Source of the DNA: Dehalococcoidia bacterium
Lineage (GTDB): Bacteria > Chloroflexota > Dehalococcoidia > Dehalococcoidales > JAUWYK01
Direction: 5' to 3'
Assembly: GCA_030615865.1 (NCBI GenBank)
Contig: JAUWYK010000004.1
Location: 1-44,516, forward strand
DNA: 44,516 nucleotides
Shown here in pieces: positions 30,153-38,838 of this stretch (position 1 is its first letter; the number at the start of each line of letters is the position of its first letter). The translations under genes were made by a program, and so were the position numbers. A model generated the notes under the pieces. The model had not been told where the DNA came from. It saw only the letters and a list, made by a program, of their open reading frames with translations, and did not search any database.

Positions 30153-30623
30153 TCACCATCTATAGTGGGCAAAGGCTCTATTAGCCTCAGCCATTTTATG
30201 AGTGTCCTCACGCTTTTTAATAGTTACCCCCTGCCCCTTTGCCGCATCACTAAGTTCAGCAGCCAACTTTTCTGCCATAGATTTGCCTGTCCTAGCTCTA
30301 GCTGAGTTTACCAGCCAGCGCACAGCCAAGGAAAGACCACGGTCACGGCGAACCTCCACCGGCACCTGATAGGTAGCACCCCCAACACGGCGCGGCTTAA
30401 CCTCAAGCAGAGGAGTAGCATTCTTTACCGCCTGTTCCAAAATATTGACCGGGGCTTTCCCCTCCTGCTGCTCCAGAATCTGTAGAGCACCATATACAAT
30501 TCTCCCCGCCGTGCTCTTTTTACCTTGCATCATTACTTTATTAACCACATTGGCTACGGTTACACTGTGATACTTAGCATCAGGGGGTATCTCTCTTTTT
30601 ATTGCTTTTGCCCGTCTTGGCAT
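30153..30623 (-). CDS. rpsG: 30S ribosomal protein S7
   Basis: 156 aa. [35 protein letters not shown], and the C-terminal [19 protein letters not shown] are signatures. In E. coli S7 represses the str operon by binding between rpsL and rpsG; here that gap is only 15 bases. Confidence 0.97.
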   Translation of the reverse strand: MPRRAKAIKREIPPDAKYHSVTVANVVNKVMMQGKKSTAGRIVYGALQILEQQEGKAPVNILEQAVKNATPLLEVKPRRVGGATYQVPVEVRRDRGLSLAVRWLVNSARARTGKSMAEKLAAELSDAAKGQGVTIKKREDTHKMAEANRAFAHYRW

Positions 30624-30638
30624 TTCTAGCTCCTGTAT

Positions 30639-31133
30639 TTAGGCAGCCTCAGCACTCTCAGCAGCCTCAGTACTCTCAGCAGCCTCGGCACTCTCGGCAG
30701 CCTCGGCACCCTCGGCTAAGCCTCTGGCTAGTTTGCTCCCATACTTACTACGACCTTGACGACGATTAGCCACGCCACTGGCATCCAGTGCTCCTCGGAT
30801 AATGTGATAACGAACACCGGGTAAATCCTTCACCCGTCCGCCGCGAATCAGAACCACCGAGTGCTCCTGCAGCTCATGCCCCTCACCAGGGATGTAAGCG
30901 GTTACCTCCATCCCATTAGTCAGCCGCACCCTGGCTACTTTACGCAGCGCCGAGTTGGGCTTCTTGGGGGTAGTGGTCTTGACCTGAATACAAACCCCCC
31001 GCTTCTGTGGAGAGCCCTTCCCCAGCACCATCTTATTCTTCAAACTATTGTAGCTAAAACGCAATGCCGGCGCCTTGGTTTTCTTAACAACCCTCTTACG
31101 CCCGTTACGGACAAGCTGATTAACTGTAGGCAA
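30639..31133 (-). CDS. rpsL: 30S ribosomal protein S12 with acidic C-terminal repeat
   Basis: 164 aa from TTG 31133, seven bases after AGGAGG; this gives the invariant [13 protein letters not shown] start, while a frame to 31157 adds eight unrelated residues. Decoding-centre loops [13 protein letters not shown] and [17 protein letters not shown] are intact. The protein ends in four near-identical hexapeptides (AESAEA type), an Ala/Glu tail unusual for a basic rRNA-binding protein. First gene of the supercluster. Confidence 0.96.
   Translation of the reverse strand: MPTVNQLVRNGRKRVVKKTKAPALRFSYNSLKNKMVLGKGSPQKRGVCIQVKTTTPKKPNSALRKVARVRLTNGMEVTAYIPGEGHELQEHSVVLIRGGRVKDLPGVRYHIIRGALDASGVANRRQGRSKYGSKLARGLAEGAEAAESAEAAESTEAAESAEAA
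30643..30714. repeat. Four tandem 18-bp units in the 3' end of rpsL
   Basis: Units of 18 bases (consensus GCAGCCTCRGCACTCTCR on the + strand) at 30643, 30661, 30679 and 30697 differ by one to three bases. They encode the hexapeptide repeat of the S12 tail in frame. Recent in-frame slippage expansion is the simplest origin. Confidence 0.9.
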
Positions 31134-31161
31134 TTGTCTACCTCCTATCCCACACAATGTT

Positions 31162-31187
31162 AATGGATGAGCCTTAGCTCATCCATT
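31162..31187 (-). promoter_or_regulatory. rpsL leader hairpin (proximal)
   Basis: Perfect 11-bp stem (AATGGATGAGC / GCTCATCCATT) with a 4-base loop, lying between the predicted transcription start and the AGGAGG of rpsL. No U-run follows in the direction of transcription, so it is more likely an RNA-binding or stability element than a terminator. Confidence 0.6.
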
Positions 31188-31199
31188 CAAAGCTGCAGC

Positions 31200-31230
31200 G
31201 ATAGACTAAAACACCAAATTTTAATCTATC
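31200..31230 (-). promoter_or_regulatory. rpsL leader hairpin (distal)
   Basis: A stem of about 12 bp with one G-T wobble (GATAGATTAAAA / TTTTAGTCTATC on the minus strand) in the rpsL leader, upstream of the proximal hairpin. Confidence 0.5.
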
Positions 31231-31264
31231 AGCTATCAGCTGAACTACCAGACACTAAAGTTTA

Positions 31265-31293
31265 AGTTTACCACAGTAAAGGTTACCTGTCAA
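31265..31293 (-). promoter_or_regulatory. Promoter of the ribosomal supercluster
   Basis: On the minus strand, TTGACA (31293-31288), a 17-base spacer and TAAACT (31270-31265). It predicts transcription from about 31258 and a leader of about 125 bases before rpsL TTG 31133. Confidence 0.75.
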
Positions 31294-31329
31294 CAACCTG
31301 TGGGACTTGCAAAGTGGGACTGGGGTAAG

Positions 31330-31359
31330 TTGCACCTAAACAGGATTAGAGTCTATAAT
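31330..31359 (+). promoter_or_regulatory. Promoter of the TIGR03960 gene
   Basis: TTGCAC (31330-31335), an 18-base spacer and TATAAT (31354-31359). The predicted start near 31366 leaves a leader of about 14 bases that contains the GGAGG before TTG 31380. Confidence 0.7.
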
Positions 31360-31379
31360 GGCAGTCTGGAGGAAATAGC

Positions 31380-33215
31380 TTGACTCTTGATAATATACTT
31401 TACCAGGTCGCCAAGCCCGCCCGCTATACCGGTGGTGAGTGGAATGCCATCATAAAGGACTGGGACAAAACCCCTATCCGGATTGTCCTCACTTACCCTG
31501 ATTTATATGAAATAGGCATGTCCAATATGGCGTTGCCTATCCTTTATGAGCTATTGAATAGTCAGCCGGATGTTCTCGCCGAGAGGGTCTATGCCCCATG
31601 GCCAGATATGGAAGCAGTAATGCGGACAGCAGGTATCCCCCTTTTTAGCCTTGAGTCTAAGCACTGTCTAAAGGACTTTGATATTATTGGCTTTTCCTTA
31701 GGTTATGAACTTACCTATACCAATGTATTAAATATGCTTGACCTGGCTCAAATACCAGTCCTCGCCTCGGAAAGAAGTGATTCCCATCCGCTAGTAATAG
31801 CTGGCGGTAGCTGTGCTCTCAACCCAGAGCCTATGGCTGACTTTATTGACTTTTTTGTAATTGGGGATGGGGAAGAGGTCTTGCTTGAGCTACTTGATAG
31901 CTTCCGAGACTGGAAGGGGGCTAGAGTCTCCAAAAAGGAGCTGCTCCATCAAGTGGCTACTATCCCTGGTATTTATGTGCCCAGCCTATATCAAGTGGAA
32001 TACCAGGCTGATGGTTTAGTTAAAAGCATTACCCCCACCGTACCTCAGGCTAAACCTAGCCTTCAGCGGCGGATTGTGACCAAGCTACCACCTGCGGTGA
32101 CTAAGCCGGTAGTTCCTTATATTGAGGTAATCCATGACCGAGGGGCAGTAGAGATTCAGCGGGGTTGCAGCCATGGTTGCCGCTTTTGCCAGGCTGGGAT
32201 TATCTATCGCCCGGTGCGCGAGCGCCCCCAAAATGAGGTGCTACAGGCGGTAGAGGAGCTTATCACCAACTGCGGCTATGACGAGGTGTCTCTGGTGTCA
32301 CTAAGCACCAATGACTACCCCGGCATTGATAAACTAGTGGCAAACCTATCCCACCGCTATCATAACCTTGCCCTGTCACTACCCAGCCTCCGCATTAATA
32401 GTCTTTCAGTAAGCTTGGTGGACTCCCTCCCCTCCCGCAGCAAGACCGGGCTTACCTTCGCTCCAGAGGCTGGAAGCGAAAGGCTACGACGAATCATTAA
32501 TAAGAGCATCCCTGAAGATGAAATCCTGAAAACTGCTGCCGCTGCCTTTGACAAAGGCTGGACAGGTCTTAAACTATATTTTATGCTCGGCTTACCCACC
32601 GAAACCATTGAGGATGTTGAGGATATTATCCGGCTAGTAGACAGAATCCGCTCGTTGGGCAGAAAGGCTAACGGGAAAAAACTTCAGGTTAGAGTCAGCC
32701 TATCAACCTTCGTGCCCAAGCCACATACACCTTTCCAGTGGGTAGCCCAAGAAAGCGAACCGGAACTAAGTTCTAAGCATGAACTGCTTAAGCTGGGATT
32801 ACGCCGCAAAGGAAGCCACTTATCCTGGCAAGACCCTAAAGTCAGCCTCCTTGAGGCTGTACTATCACGGGGTGACAGACGATTAGGTAAGGTTATCTAT
32901 CGTGCCTGGCAACTGGGCTCAACCTTTGATTCCTGGGGTGAGCACTTTAATTACCAAAACTGGCTGCGTGCCTTTGATGAAAGTGGGCTTGAGCCCAGCT
33001 TCTATGCCCACCGGCAGCGCCCTTTAAACGAGCTCCTACCCTGGGCTCATATTGATGCCGGACTAACGGCAACCTTCTTAAAGCAAGAATACCAGCGTGC
33101 CATAGACGGTAAAGAAACCCCTGACTGCCGATATGAAGCCTGTAACGCCTGCGGACTCCAGCGCTGGCAACCGGATTGCCAGCAAAAGCACCACGACTTA
33201 GCTAAGGCTACCTAA
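31380..33215 (+). CDS. B12-binding-like radical SAM protein, TIGR03960 family
   Basis: 611 aa. N-terminal cobalamin-binding-like domain (LTYPDLYEIGMSNMALPILYELLN), then radical SAM core with GCSHGCRFC (C263, C267, C270, the CxxxCxxC that holds the 4Fe-4S cluster), and a C-terminal CRYEACNACGLQ Cys cluster. TTG start seven bases after GGAGG. The family's function is unproven; it usually neighbours TIGR03936 and ribonuclease G, neither of which is seen here. Confidence 0.88.
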   Translation: MTLDNILYQVAKPARYTGGEWNAIIKDWDKTPIRIVLTYPDLYEIGMSNMALPILYELLNSQPDVLAERVYAPWPDMEAVMRTAGIPLFSLESKHCLKDFDIIGFSLGYELTYTNVLNMLDLAQIPVLASERSDSHPLVIAGGSCALNPEPMADFIDFFVIGDGEEVLLELLDSFRDWKGARVSKKELLHQVATIPGIYVPSLYQVEYQADGLVKSITPTVPQAKPSLQRRIVTKLPPAVTKPVVPYIEVIHDRGAVEIQRGCSHGCRFCQAGIIYRPVRERPQNEVLQAVEELITNCGYDEVSLVSLSTNDYPGIDKLVANLSHRYHNLALSLPSLRINSLSVSLVDSLPSRSKTGLTFAPEAGSERLRRIINKSIPEDEILKTAAAAFDKGWTGLKLYFMLGLPTETIEDVEDIIRLVDRIRSLGRKANGKKLQVRVSLSTFVPKPHTPFQWVAQESEPELSSKHELLKLGLRRKGSHLSWQDPKVSLLEAVLSRGDRRLGKVIYRAWQLGSTFDSWGEHFNYQNWLRAFDESGLEPSFYAHRQRPLNELLPWAHIDAGLTATFLKQEYQRAIDGKETPDCRYEACNACGLQRWQPDCQQKHHDLAKAT

Positions 33216-33235
33216 AAATTGCTCTATAGCAAAGT

Positions 33236-34003
33236 TTAAGCGTTTAAGCCACCGTCCACAATAATAGTATGTCCGGTGATATAACTGGAGGCATCAGAGG
33301 CTAAGAATAGAGCCGAGCCGATAATATCACCGGTCTCAGCCAAACGACCTAGCGGTATCTCAGCCTCTATCTGCTTTAACGTCTTAGGGTCACTCCACAG
33401 CGGTTGACTGAACTTTGTCTTTACCATAGACGGGGCAATGGCGTTAACCCGTATATTGTATTTGGCTAATTCTAGAGCCAGCACTCTGGTAAGCATAACC
33501 ACCCCCGCCTTGGCAATGCAGTAAGCACCCATTTCTGGAGTCGCTTTCATTGCTGCTGTAGACGCCATATTAATAATATTGCCCCTCTTTTGCTCCACCA
33601 TCCTCCTAGCTACCGCCTGAGAGCAGAGGTAATAACCCTTGAGGTCAGTATTAATAATCCTGTCCCAGCCATCTTCACGAAGTTCAAGTAGTGGTGTCAT
33701 GATATTCATAGCCGCATTGTTTACCAGAATATCAACGGCGCTAAATTCAGCCACCACCCTCTGGACCAGATTATCCATATCGCCCTTCCGGGTAATGTCA
33801 GCCTGGATAGTCAAGGAACGCCGCCCAAGCCTCCGAATTTCCTCAGCCACCGCCTCCAGCTCACCATCCTCAACCACCCGGTCACAAACAACTATATCAG
33901 CCCCAGCTTCAGCGAAGGCCAGAGCAATAGCCCTACCTATCCCCCTCCTGCCCCCGGTGACAATAGCTACCTTACCTTCCAGAGAAAAACCGGCTACGCC
34001 CAT
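33236..34003 (-). CDS. SDR family oxidoreductase
   Basis: 255 aa classical short-chain dehydrogenase. Cofactor loop TGGRRGIG (residues 16-23), NNAA (95-98), catalytic S148, Y161 and K165 (YCIAK). The Asp at the end of beta-2 (VVCDR) points to NAD(H). The substrate is unknown; glucose dehydrogenase- and FabG-like proteins share this pattern. Its ATG overlaps the gyrA stop by one base (TAATG). Confidence 0.9.
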   Translation of the reverse strand: MGVAGFSLEGKVAIVTGGRRGIGRAIALAFAEAGADIVVCDRVVEDGELEAVAEEIRRLGRRSLTIQADITRKGDMDNLVQRVVAEFSAVDILVNNAAMNIMTPLLELREDGWDRIINTDLKGYYLCSQAVARRMVEQKRGNIINMASTAAMKATPEMGAYCIAKAGVVMLTRVLALELAKYNIRVNAIAPSMVKTKFSQPLWSDPKTLKQIEAEIPLGRLAETGDIIGSALFLASDASSYITGHTIIVDGGLNA

Positions 34004-36492
34004 TATTCAGCCTCCTTCCCAGCCTTAGCTTTCCTGACCCTGTCTTCCTTTTCCATATCAAAGCAAGTAATAGCTACCACCCTATCACCATGACCCAGTC
34101 TCATCAACCTTACCCCCTCGGTGCTCCTGCCCTGGATAGTAATGCCACGCCTCGGGTCTTTCTCCTTCACCGGGGTCTGAATAACAATCCCATCAGCAGA
34201 TATAATCATTGCCTGCTGCGATAGAGAAACCACTCTGGCAGCAGCAATATCACCCGTTTTTTCAGCAAGCTTAAATGTTCTTACCCCACTACCGGCACGA
34301 TGTTGCCGTGGATAGCCACCAATTGGGCTGAGCTTACCGAAGCCCCCGGTAGTAATGACTAAAAGGAAGCCATCTGGATAGGCAATGTCCATACTGACTA
34401 CCTGGTCATCAGGTGCCAGGCGGATGCCCCGCACCCCGCCACTGGTTCTAGAGGTAGCCCTCAAACTAGATACAGTAAAGGTGATTGCCTGTCCCTTTTG
34501 AGTCACTAACATGACTTTATCCTGGTCACTGGCTAAACATGTCGTCACCAACTCGTCTCCTTCCTCCAAATCCATGGCGATAAGTCCACTGCTCCGCACT
34601 GAAGCAAACTTATCTAAAGAAGTCTTTTTTATCTCACCACGGCAAGTAGCCATCAACATATAAGTATTTGGCGTAAAATCAGCTACCGCTACCATAGCCG
34701 TGACCCTCTCCCCATCGACAACAGGGAAAAGATTAATCACTGCCGTTCCTTTAGCCACTCGGGAGCTATCGGCGGGGATTTCATAGCACTTGAGGGAAAA
34801 AACCTTGCCCCGGTTGGTGAGGAACAGGAGATAATCGTGGGTATCAGCCACGACCAGGAGTCTTACTGCATCTGCCTCCCTGGTTACCATGCCAATGATA
34901 CCCTTGCCACCACGGTGCTGTGGTTTGTAACTACGAGATGGTACTCTCTTGACAAATCCCCTATCGCTAAGCGTCACCACTACCCGTTGATGAGGGATAA
35001 GGTCTTCCTCGCCAAATTCCACCACCCCTTCCTCACTTATCTCAGTTTTCCGTGGGTCACCGTATTTAGACTTTAGTTCATTCACTTCTTCCTTTATCAG
35101 GTGAAGTATTCTTCTAGGATTAGCCAAAAGGTCTTCCAAATAGGCGATGGTTCTTACTACCTCAGTATACTCATCAACTATCTTGCGTTGCTCCAGATGA
35201 GCCAGCCGGCGTAATTGCATATCAAGAATGGCTTGCGCCTGGACCTGGGATAAGCCAAAGCCAGTCATAAGGTTGCGCCGAGCTGCCTCAGCCGTCTCAG
35301 ATTTTCGGATGGTAGCGATTACCCTGTCCATATGGTCTAAGGCGATTTTAAGCCCTTCCAAGATATGGGCTCTTTCCTTAGCCACTTTCAGCTCAAACTT
35401 GGAACGCCGAGTGATAACCTCGCTGCGGAAATCTATATAATACTGAAGCGCCTCCTTAAGACTAATAACTCGCGGCTGACCATCAACCAGAGCCAGCATA
35501 TTAATGAAGAAAGCGGACTGCATTGGGGTATATTTATACAGGTTGTTAAGCACCTGCTGCGTTTGAGATTCCCTCCTTAGCTCAATGACAATACGCATAC
35601 CCTGACGGTCTGACTCATCGCGCAGTTCACTAATGCCGCCTATTTTTTTATCCTTGACCAGCGCCGCTATTCTCTCCACAAGAGCCGCCTTATTCGTCTG
35701 ATAGGGAAGCTCGGTAACAACTATCTGACGACGTCCATCCCCCAAACCATCTCCTAGGCGAGCCCTGGCTCGAACTACTACCCTGCCGTGCCCGGTAGCA
35801 TAAGCGTTCTTAATCCCCTCCTGCCCCAGGATGATGCCAGCAGTAGGGAAATCAGGTCCTTTAATAAATTGGGTAACTTCGTCAACCGTGGCTTCAGGAT
35901 TATCAATGAGATAAGAGATGGCATCGCATACCTCGCCCAGATTATGGGGGGGAATACTGGTAGCCATCCCTACCGCAATTCCGGAGCTACCATTAACCAG
36001 TAAATTGGGTAACCGGGTGGGTAGAACCGAAGGCTCTTTAAGGCTTCCATCAAAGTTTGGCATAAAGTTGACGGTATCCTTATCAATATCAACCAACATC
36101 TGCTCAGAAATGGAAGTCAGGCGTGCCTCGGTATAGCGCATAGCTGCTGGCGGGTCATTATCCATGCTGCCAAAATTGCCCTGCCCGTCAATCAGGACAT
36201 ATCGCATAGAGAAGTCCTGCGCCATGCGCACCATAGCCTCATAAACCGGGGCATCGCCATGAGGATGGTACTTACCCAACACCTCGCCGACAATACGGGC
36301 ACTCTTCTTATGGGGACCAGCATGCTTTAGCCCCAGACCATCCATAGCATAAAGAATACGTCGGTGTACCGGCTTTAGCCCATCCCGTACATCAGGTAAG
36401 GCACGGGAAACGATAACACTCATAGCATAGTCAAGGTAAGAGCTTCTCATCTCATCTTCTATGTTTACCGGTTTAGTTGCTCCTAAAACCAT
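34003..36492 (-). CDS. gyrA: DNA gyrase subunit A
   Basis: 829 aa. The DNA-cleaving Tyr is Y120 ([10 protein letters not shown]) and the GyrA box QHRGGKG in the beta-pinwheel domain separates it from ParC. In the quinolone pocket the sequence is [12 protein letters not shown], with Ala81 at the E. coli S83 position and Glu85 at D87. gyrB is not in the window. A short Lys/Glu tail ends the protein. AGGAGG precedes ATG. Confidence 0.95.
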   Translation of the reverse strand: MVLGATKPVNIEDEMRSSYLDYAMSVIVSRALPDVRDGLKPVHRRILYAMDGLGLKHAGPHKKSARIVGEVLGKYHPHGDAPVYEAMVRMAQDFSMRYVLIDGQGNFGSMDNDPPAAMRYTEARLTSISEQMLVDIDKDTVNFMPNFDGSLKEPSVLPTRLPNLLVNGSSGIAVGMATSIPPHNLGEVCDAISYLIDNPEATVDEVTQFIKGPDFPTAGIILGQEGIKNAYATGHGRVVVRARARLGDGLGDGRRQIVVTELPYQTNKAALVERIAALVKDKKIGGISELRDESDRQGMRIVIELRRESQTQQVLNNLYKYTPMQSAFFINMLALVDGQPRVISLKEALQYYIDFRSEVITRRSKFELKVAKERAHILEGLKIALDHMDRVIATIRKSETAEAARRNLMTGFGLSQVQAQAILDMQLRRLAHLEQRKIVDEYTEVVRTIAYLEDLLANPRRILHLIKEEVNELKSKYGDPRKTEISEEGVVEFGEEDLIPHQRVVVTLSDRGFVKRVPSRSYKPQHRGGKGIIGMVTREADAVRLLVVADTHDYLLFLTNRGKVFSLKCYEIPADSSRVAKGTAVINLFPVVDGERVTAMVAVADFTPNTYMLMATCRGEIKKTSLDKFASVRSSGLIAMDLEEGDELVTTCLASDQDKVMLVTQKGQAITFTVSSLRATSRTSGGVRGIRLAPDDQVVSMDIAYPDGFLLVITTGGFGKLSPIGGYPRQHRAGSGVRTFKLAEKTGDIAAARVVSLSQQAMIISADGIVIQTPVKEKDPRRGITIQGRSTEGVRLMRLGHGDRVVAITCFDMEKEDRVRKAKAGKEAE

Positions 36493-36507
36493 GTTTAGTT
36501 AAACCTC

Positions 36508-37275
36508 CTATTCCTCATAATAAACCTTGTTCTCATCAATCTCAGGAGACTCCTCAAGCAATGCCTCCTCATACTCTAACTCACGCTTAAATACTCTATC
36601 GCCAACATAAGGTCGAAAACCCTCAAATCCCCTTGACGGGAAGGAAAACTGCCCTGCCTGACTGGGGTCCTGATATACCTCTCTAATAATGAGAGTTACC
36701 ACATCCTCTGTTGAGCTGAGGATAGCAGCTGAATACTTATTACCCCCCTCCATTAATTTAATAAGTCGCAGCCCATGCCTAGGCTCAACTTGCCCTAGAT
36801 ACTCCCCACGCCCATTTTCCACTATTAAATTAGACCCATCTATCTTCAAATATACCTTATCACCAGCCACCATTCTGGCCAGTACCGACTGAGGGGCTAG
36901 GCGATAAAGGTTAACCACCCCTGCTTTGCCTATTTCCTCAATAAAATGCTGCGGCTCGACCTTATGAGAATCAACCTCTGCCCCAACTGGGGCCTCCCCT
37001 AAATGGGATAAGCGACGAAGGTTCTTTTTGGCAATGGCATTATACGGGTCAAGCTCTATTGCTCGCCCATAGGCTTCCCTTGCCGGTGAATACTCCCCTA
37101 GCTCCATATAGGCTCTACCCAAACGATTATAGGCGTCAACATCGTTGGGAAAGCTGCCTATTATAGCCTTATTAGCTGCTATCGCCTCCCGCCACCGACC
37201 TTGCATAGCTAAGGCTATAGCCTGTTTACTGCGCTGTCGCCTTAGTCTTACCTGCCCCTCTTCCTGATATGTCAT
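36508..37275 (-). CDS. Tetratricopeptide-repeat protein
   Basis: 255 aa. Two or three TPR units at about residues 17-95 (ALAMQGRWREAIAANKAII, AYNRLGRAYMELGEYSPAREAYGRAIELDP). The rest is a beta-rich region of unknown fold (KVYLKIDGSNLIVENGRGEYLGQVEP) and an acidic C-terminus. No signal peptide or membrane segment. A protein-interaction role is likely; the partner is unknown. It ends 15 bases before gyrA and probably shares its transcript. Confidence 0.8.
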   Translation of the reverse strand: MTYQEEGQVRLRRQRSKQAIALAMQGRWREAIAANKAIIGSFPNDVDAYNRLGRAYMELGEYSPAREAYGRAIELDPYNAIAKKNLRRLSHLGEAPVGAEVDSHKVEPQHFIEEIGKAGVVNLYRLAPQSVLARMVAGDKVYLKIDGSNLIVENGRGEYLGQVEPRHGLRLIKLMEGGNKYSAAILSSTEDVVTLIIREVYQDPSQAGQFSFPSRGFEGFRPYVGDRVFKRELEYEEALLEESPEIDENKVYYEE

Positions 37276-37306
37276 CGTCTACTCCGTAATCAACCTTAAT
37301 CATAGT

Positions 37307-37335
37307 ATTTTACTCCAGCCAGAGCAGGTAAACAA
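37307..37335 (-). promoter_or_regulatory. Candidate promoter for the TPR-gyrA-SDR genes
   Basis: On the minus strand TTGTTT (37335-37330), 17 bases, TAAAAT (37312-37307). It lies back to back with the NifU promoter. Confidence 0.45.
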
Positions 37336-37341
37336 GTCAAT

Positions 37342-37370
37342 TTGACAAGCAACCATAGCTATGGTAAAGT
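37342..37370 (+). promoter_or_regulatory. Promoter of the NifU-like gene
   Basis: TTGACA (37342-37347), a 17-base spacer, TAAAGT (37365-37370). The predicted start is about 15 bases upstream of the first ATG. Confidence 0.7.
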
Positions 37371-37391
37371 TTAATTTGTCAAGAGGAGGTT

Positions 37392-37613
37392 ATGATGCGA
37401 GACAAGGTAGAAGAGGTATTAAATCAGATACGCCCCAAACTGATGATGGATGGCGGTAATGTCGAACTGGTTGATGTCAATGACGGCGTGGTCAAACTAA
37501 AATTAACCGGCGCCTGCGCTGGCTGTGCTATGGCTACCATGACCCTGAAGATGGGAATTGAACGAATATTAAAGCAGGAACTCCCTGAAGTTAAGGAAGT
37601 GGTTGCCGTTTAA
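37392..37613 (+). CDS. NifU C-terminal-domain Fe-S scaffold protein
   Basis: 73 aa, a stand-alone NifU-CTD/Nfu domain. The cluster-binding CxxC is C42-C45 (GACAGCAMATMT), preceded by RPKLMMDGGNVELVDV. It should carry and deliver 4Fe-4S clusters. Two adjacent ATGs follow GGAGG; the second (37395) is better spaced. It is monocistronic by context, between divergent and convergent neighbours, and could serve the Fe-S enzymes in this window. Confidence 0.92.
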   Translation: MMRDKVEEVLNQIRPKLMMDGGNVELVDVNDGVVKLKLTGACAGCAMATMTLKMGIERILKQELPEVKEVVAV

Positions 37614-37617
37614 TAGC

Positions 37618-38838
37618 CTATGCCTGCTTCTCCAGCTCAAACGCCTGATGTAAGGCACGAACTGCATCGTTAACCCTTGCCTCATCAATGATACAGGTTA
37701 TCCTTATCTCCGAAGTGGTAATAAGCTGGATATTTATACCCTTTTCACTGAGGACACCAAACATCCTGGCAGCATAACCGGGAGTATTCTGCATCCCGGT
37801 GCCGACAATACTAACCTTACCTAGCCTGGAATCACTGGCACACTCCCTGGCTCCAATTGACCCGGCTATAGGCTTCACCACACCCATTGCCCTATCCAAC
37901 TGGCTTTTAGCCACAGTGAAGGTTAAATCAGTAATATTCTCAATGCTGGCATTCTGAACAATGGTATCGACACTGATGCCAGCCTTAGCCAACGGCTCAA
38001 AAATAGCTACGGCAATGCCGGGTCGGTCAGGAACACCAACCACAGTTATCTTAGCCACATCAAGGTCATGGGCTATACTTCTCACCTTATTTCGCACTTC
38101 CATAGACACCCCTCCATGAATTAATGTACCCGGGCTATCGGTAAAGCTAGAGGCTACCAGAATAGGAACATTGAATAGCTCCCCCAGCTCAACCGCCCGG
38201 GGGTGCAGCACCTTAGCCCCGTAGCTTGCTAGCTCCAACATCTCCTCATAGCCAATCTCAGATAGCTGTTGCGCTTTCGGGACAAGTCTTGGGTCAGCGG
38301 TATACACCCCTTCAACATCGGTATATATCTGGCATACCTCCGCCCCCAGGCTGGCAGCCAGAGCCACTGCTGTAGTATCAGACCCACCCCGCCCCAGGGT
38401 GGTTACATCCATCTCCTCGGTAATCCCCTGAAAGCCAGCCACAATGACAACTCTGCCCTTCTCCAGCTCCCTGACCACCCTTTCTGGGTCAACCCCCTGG
38501 ATTCGGGCTCGGCTGTAGGCGGCATCAGTCCGTATCCCCGCCTGGGCACCGGTGAGGCTAATCGCCTCATAACCCATATCCCTTAGTGCCATTGCCAGTA
38601 AGGTGCTAGAAACAACCTCACCAGTGGAAAGCAAGTGGTCAAGCTCCCTTTCGCCGGGCTGCTTGGTAACCTGGTAAGCCAGCTCGATTAGCTCATCGGT
38701 GGTATCTCCCATAGCTGAAACGACAACCACCACCTGGTCGCCCTTTTCCTTAGCCTGGGCTATGCGCTGAGCCACACTCTTAATCCGCTCCGCATCCGCC
38801 ACCGAACTCCCACCATATTTTTGAACAATTAGCGCCAT
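37618..38838 (-). CDS. lysC: Aspartate kinase
   Basis: 406 aa monofunctional aspartokinase. KYGGSSVADAERI at the N-terminus, STGEVVSS and GRGGSDTTA in the kinase core, then two ACT domains in the last 140 residues (AKITVVGVPDRPGIAVAIF, VSIVGTGMQNTPGYAARMF) for amino-acid feedback inhibition. First step from aspartate towards Lys, Thr and Met. It overlaps the upstream mutase-family gene by one base, linking them in one operon. Confidence 0.94.
   Translation of the reverse strand: MALIVQKYGGSSVADAERIKSVAQRIAQAKEKGDQVVVVVSAMGDTTDELIELAYQVTKQPGERELDHLLSTGEVVSSTLLAMALRDMGYEAISLTGAQAGIRTDAAYSRARIQGVDPERVVRELEKGRVVIVAGFQGITEEMDVTTLGRGGSDTTAVALAASLGAEVCQIYTDVEGVYTADPRLVPKAQQLSEIGYEEMLELASYGAKVLHPRAVELGELFNVPILVASSFTDSPGTLIHGGVSMEVRNKVRSIAHDLDVAKITVVGVPDRPGIAVAIFEPLAKAGISVDTIVQNASIENITDLTFTVAKSQLDRAMGVVKPIAGSIGARECASDSRLGKVSIVGTGMQNTPGYAARMFGVLSEKGINIQLITTSEIRITCIIDEARVNDAVRALHQAFELEKQA

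Noticed and set aside
33216..33235. Terminator between the TIGR03960 gene and the SDR gene (TTGCT-CTAT-AGCAA)
   Set aside because: Only a 5-bp stem without a proper T-run; too weak to call.
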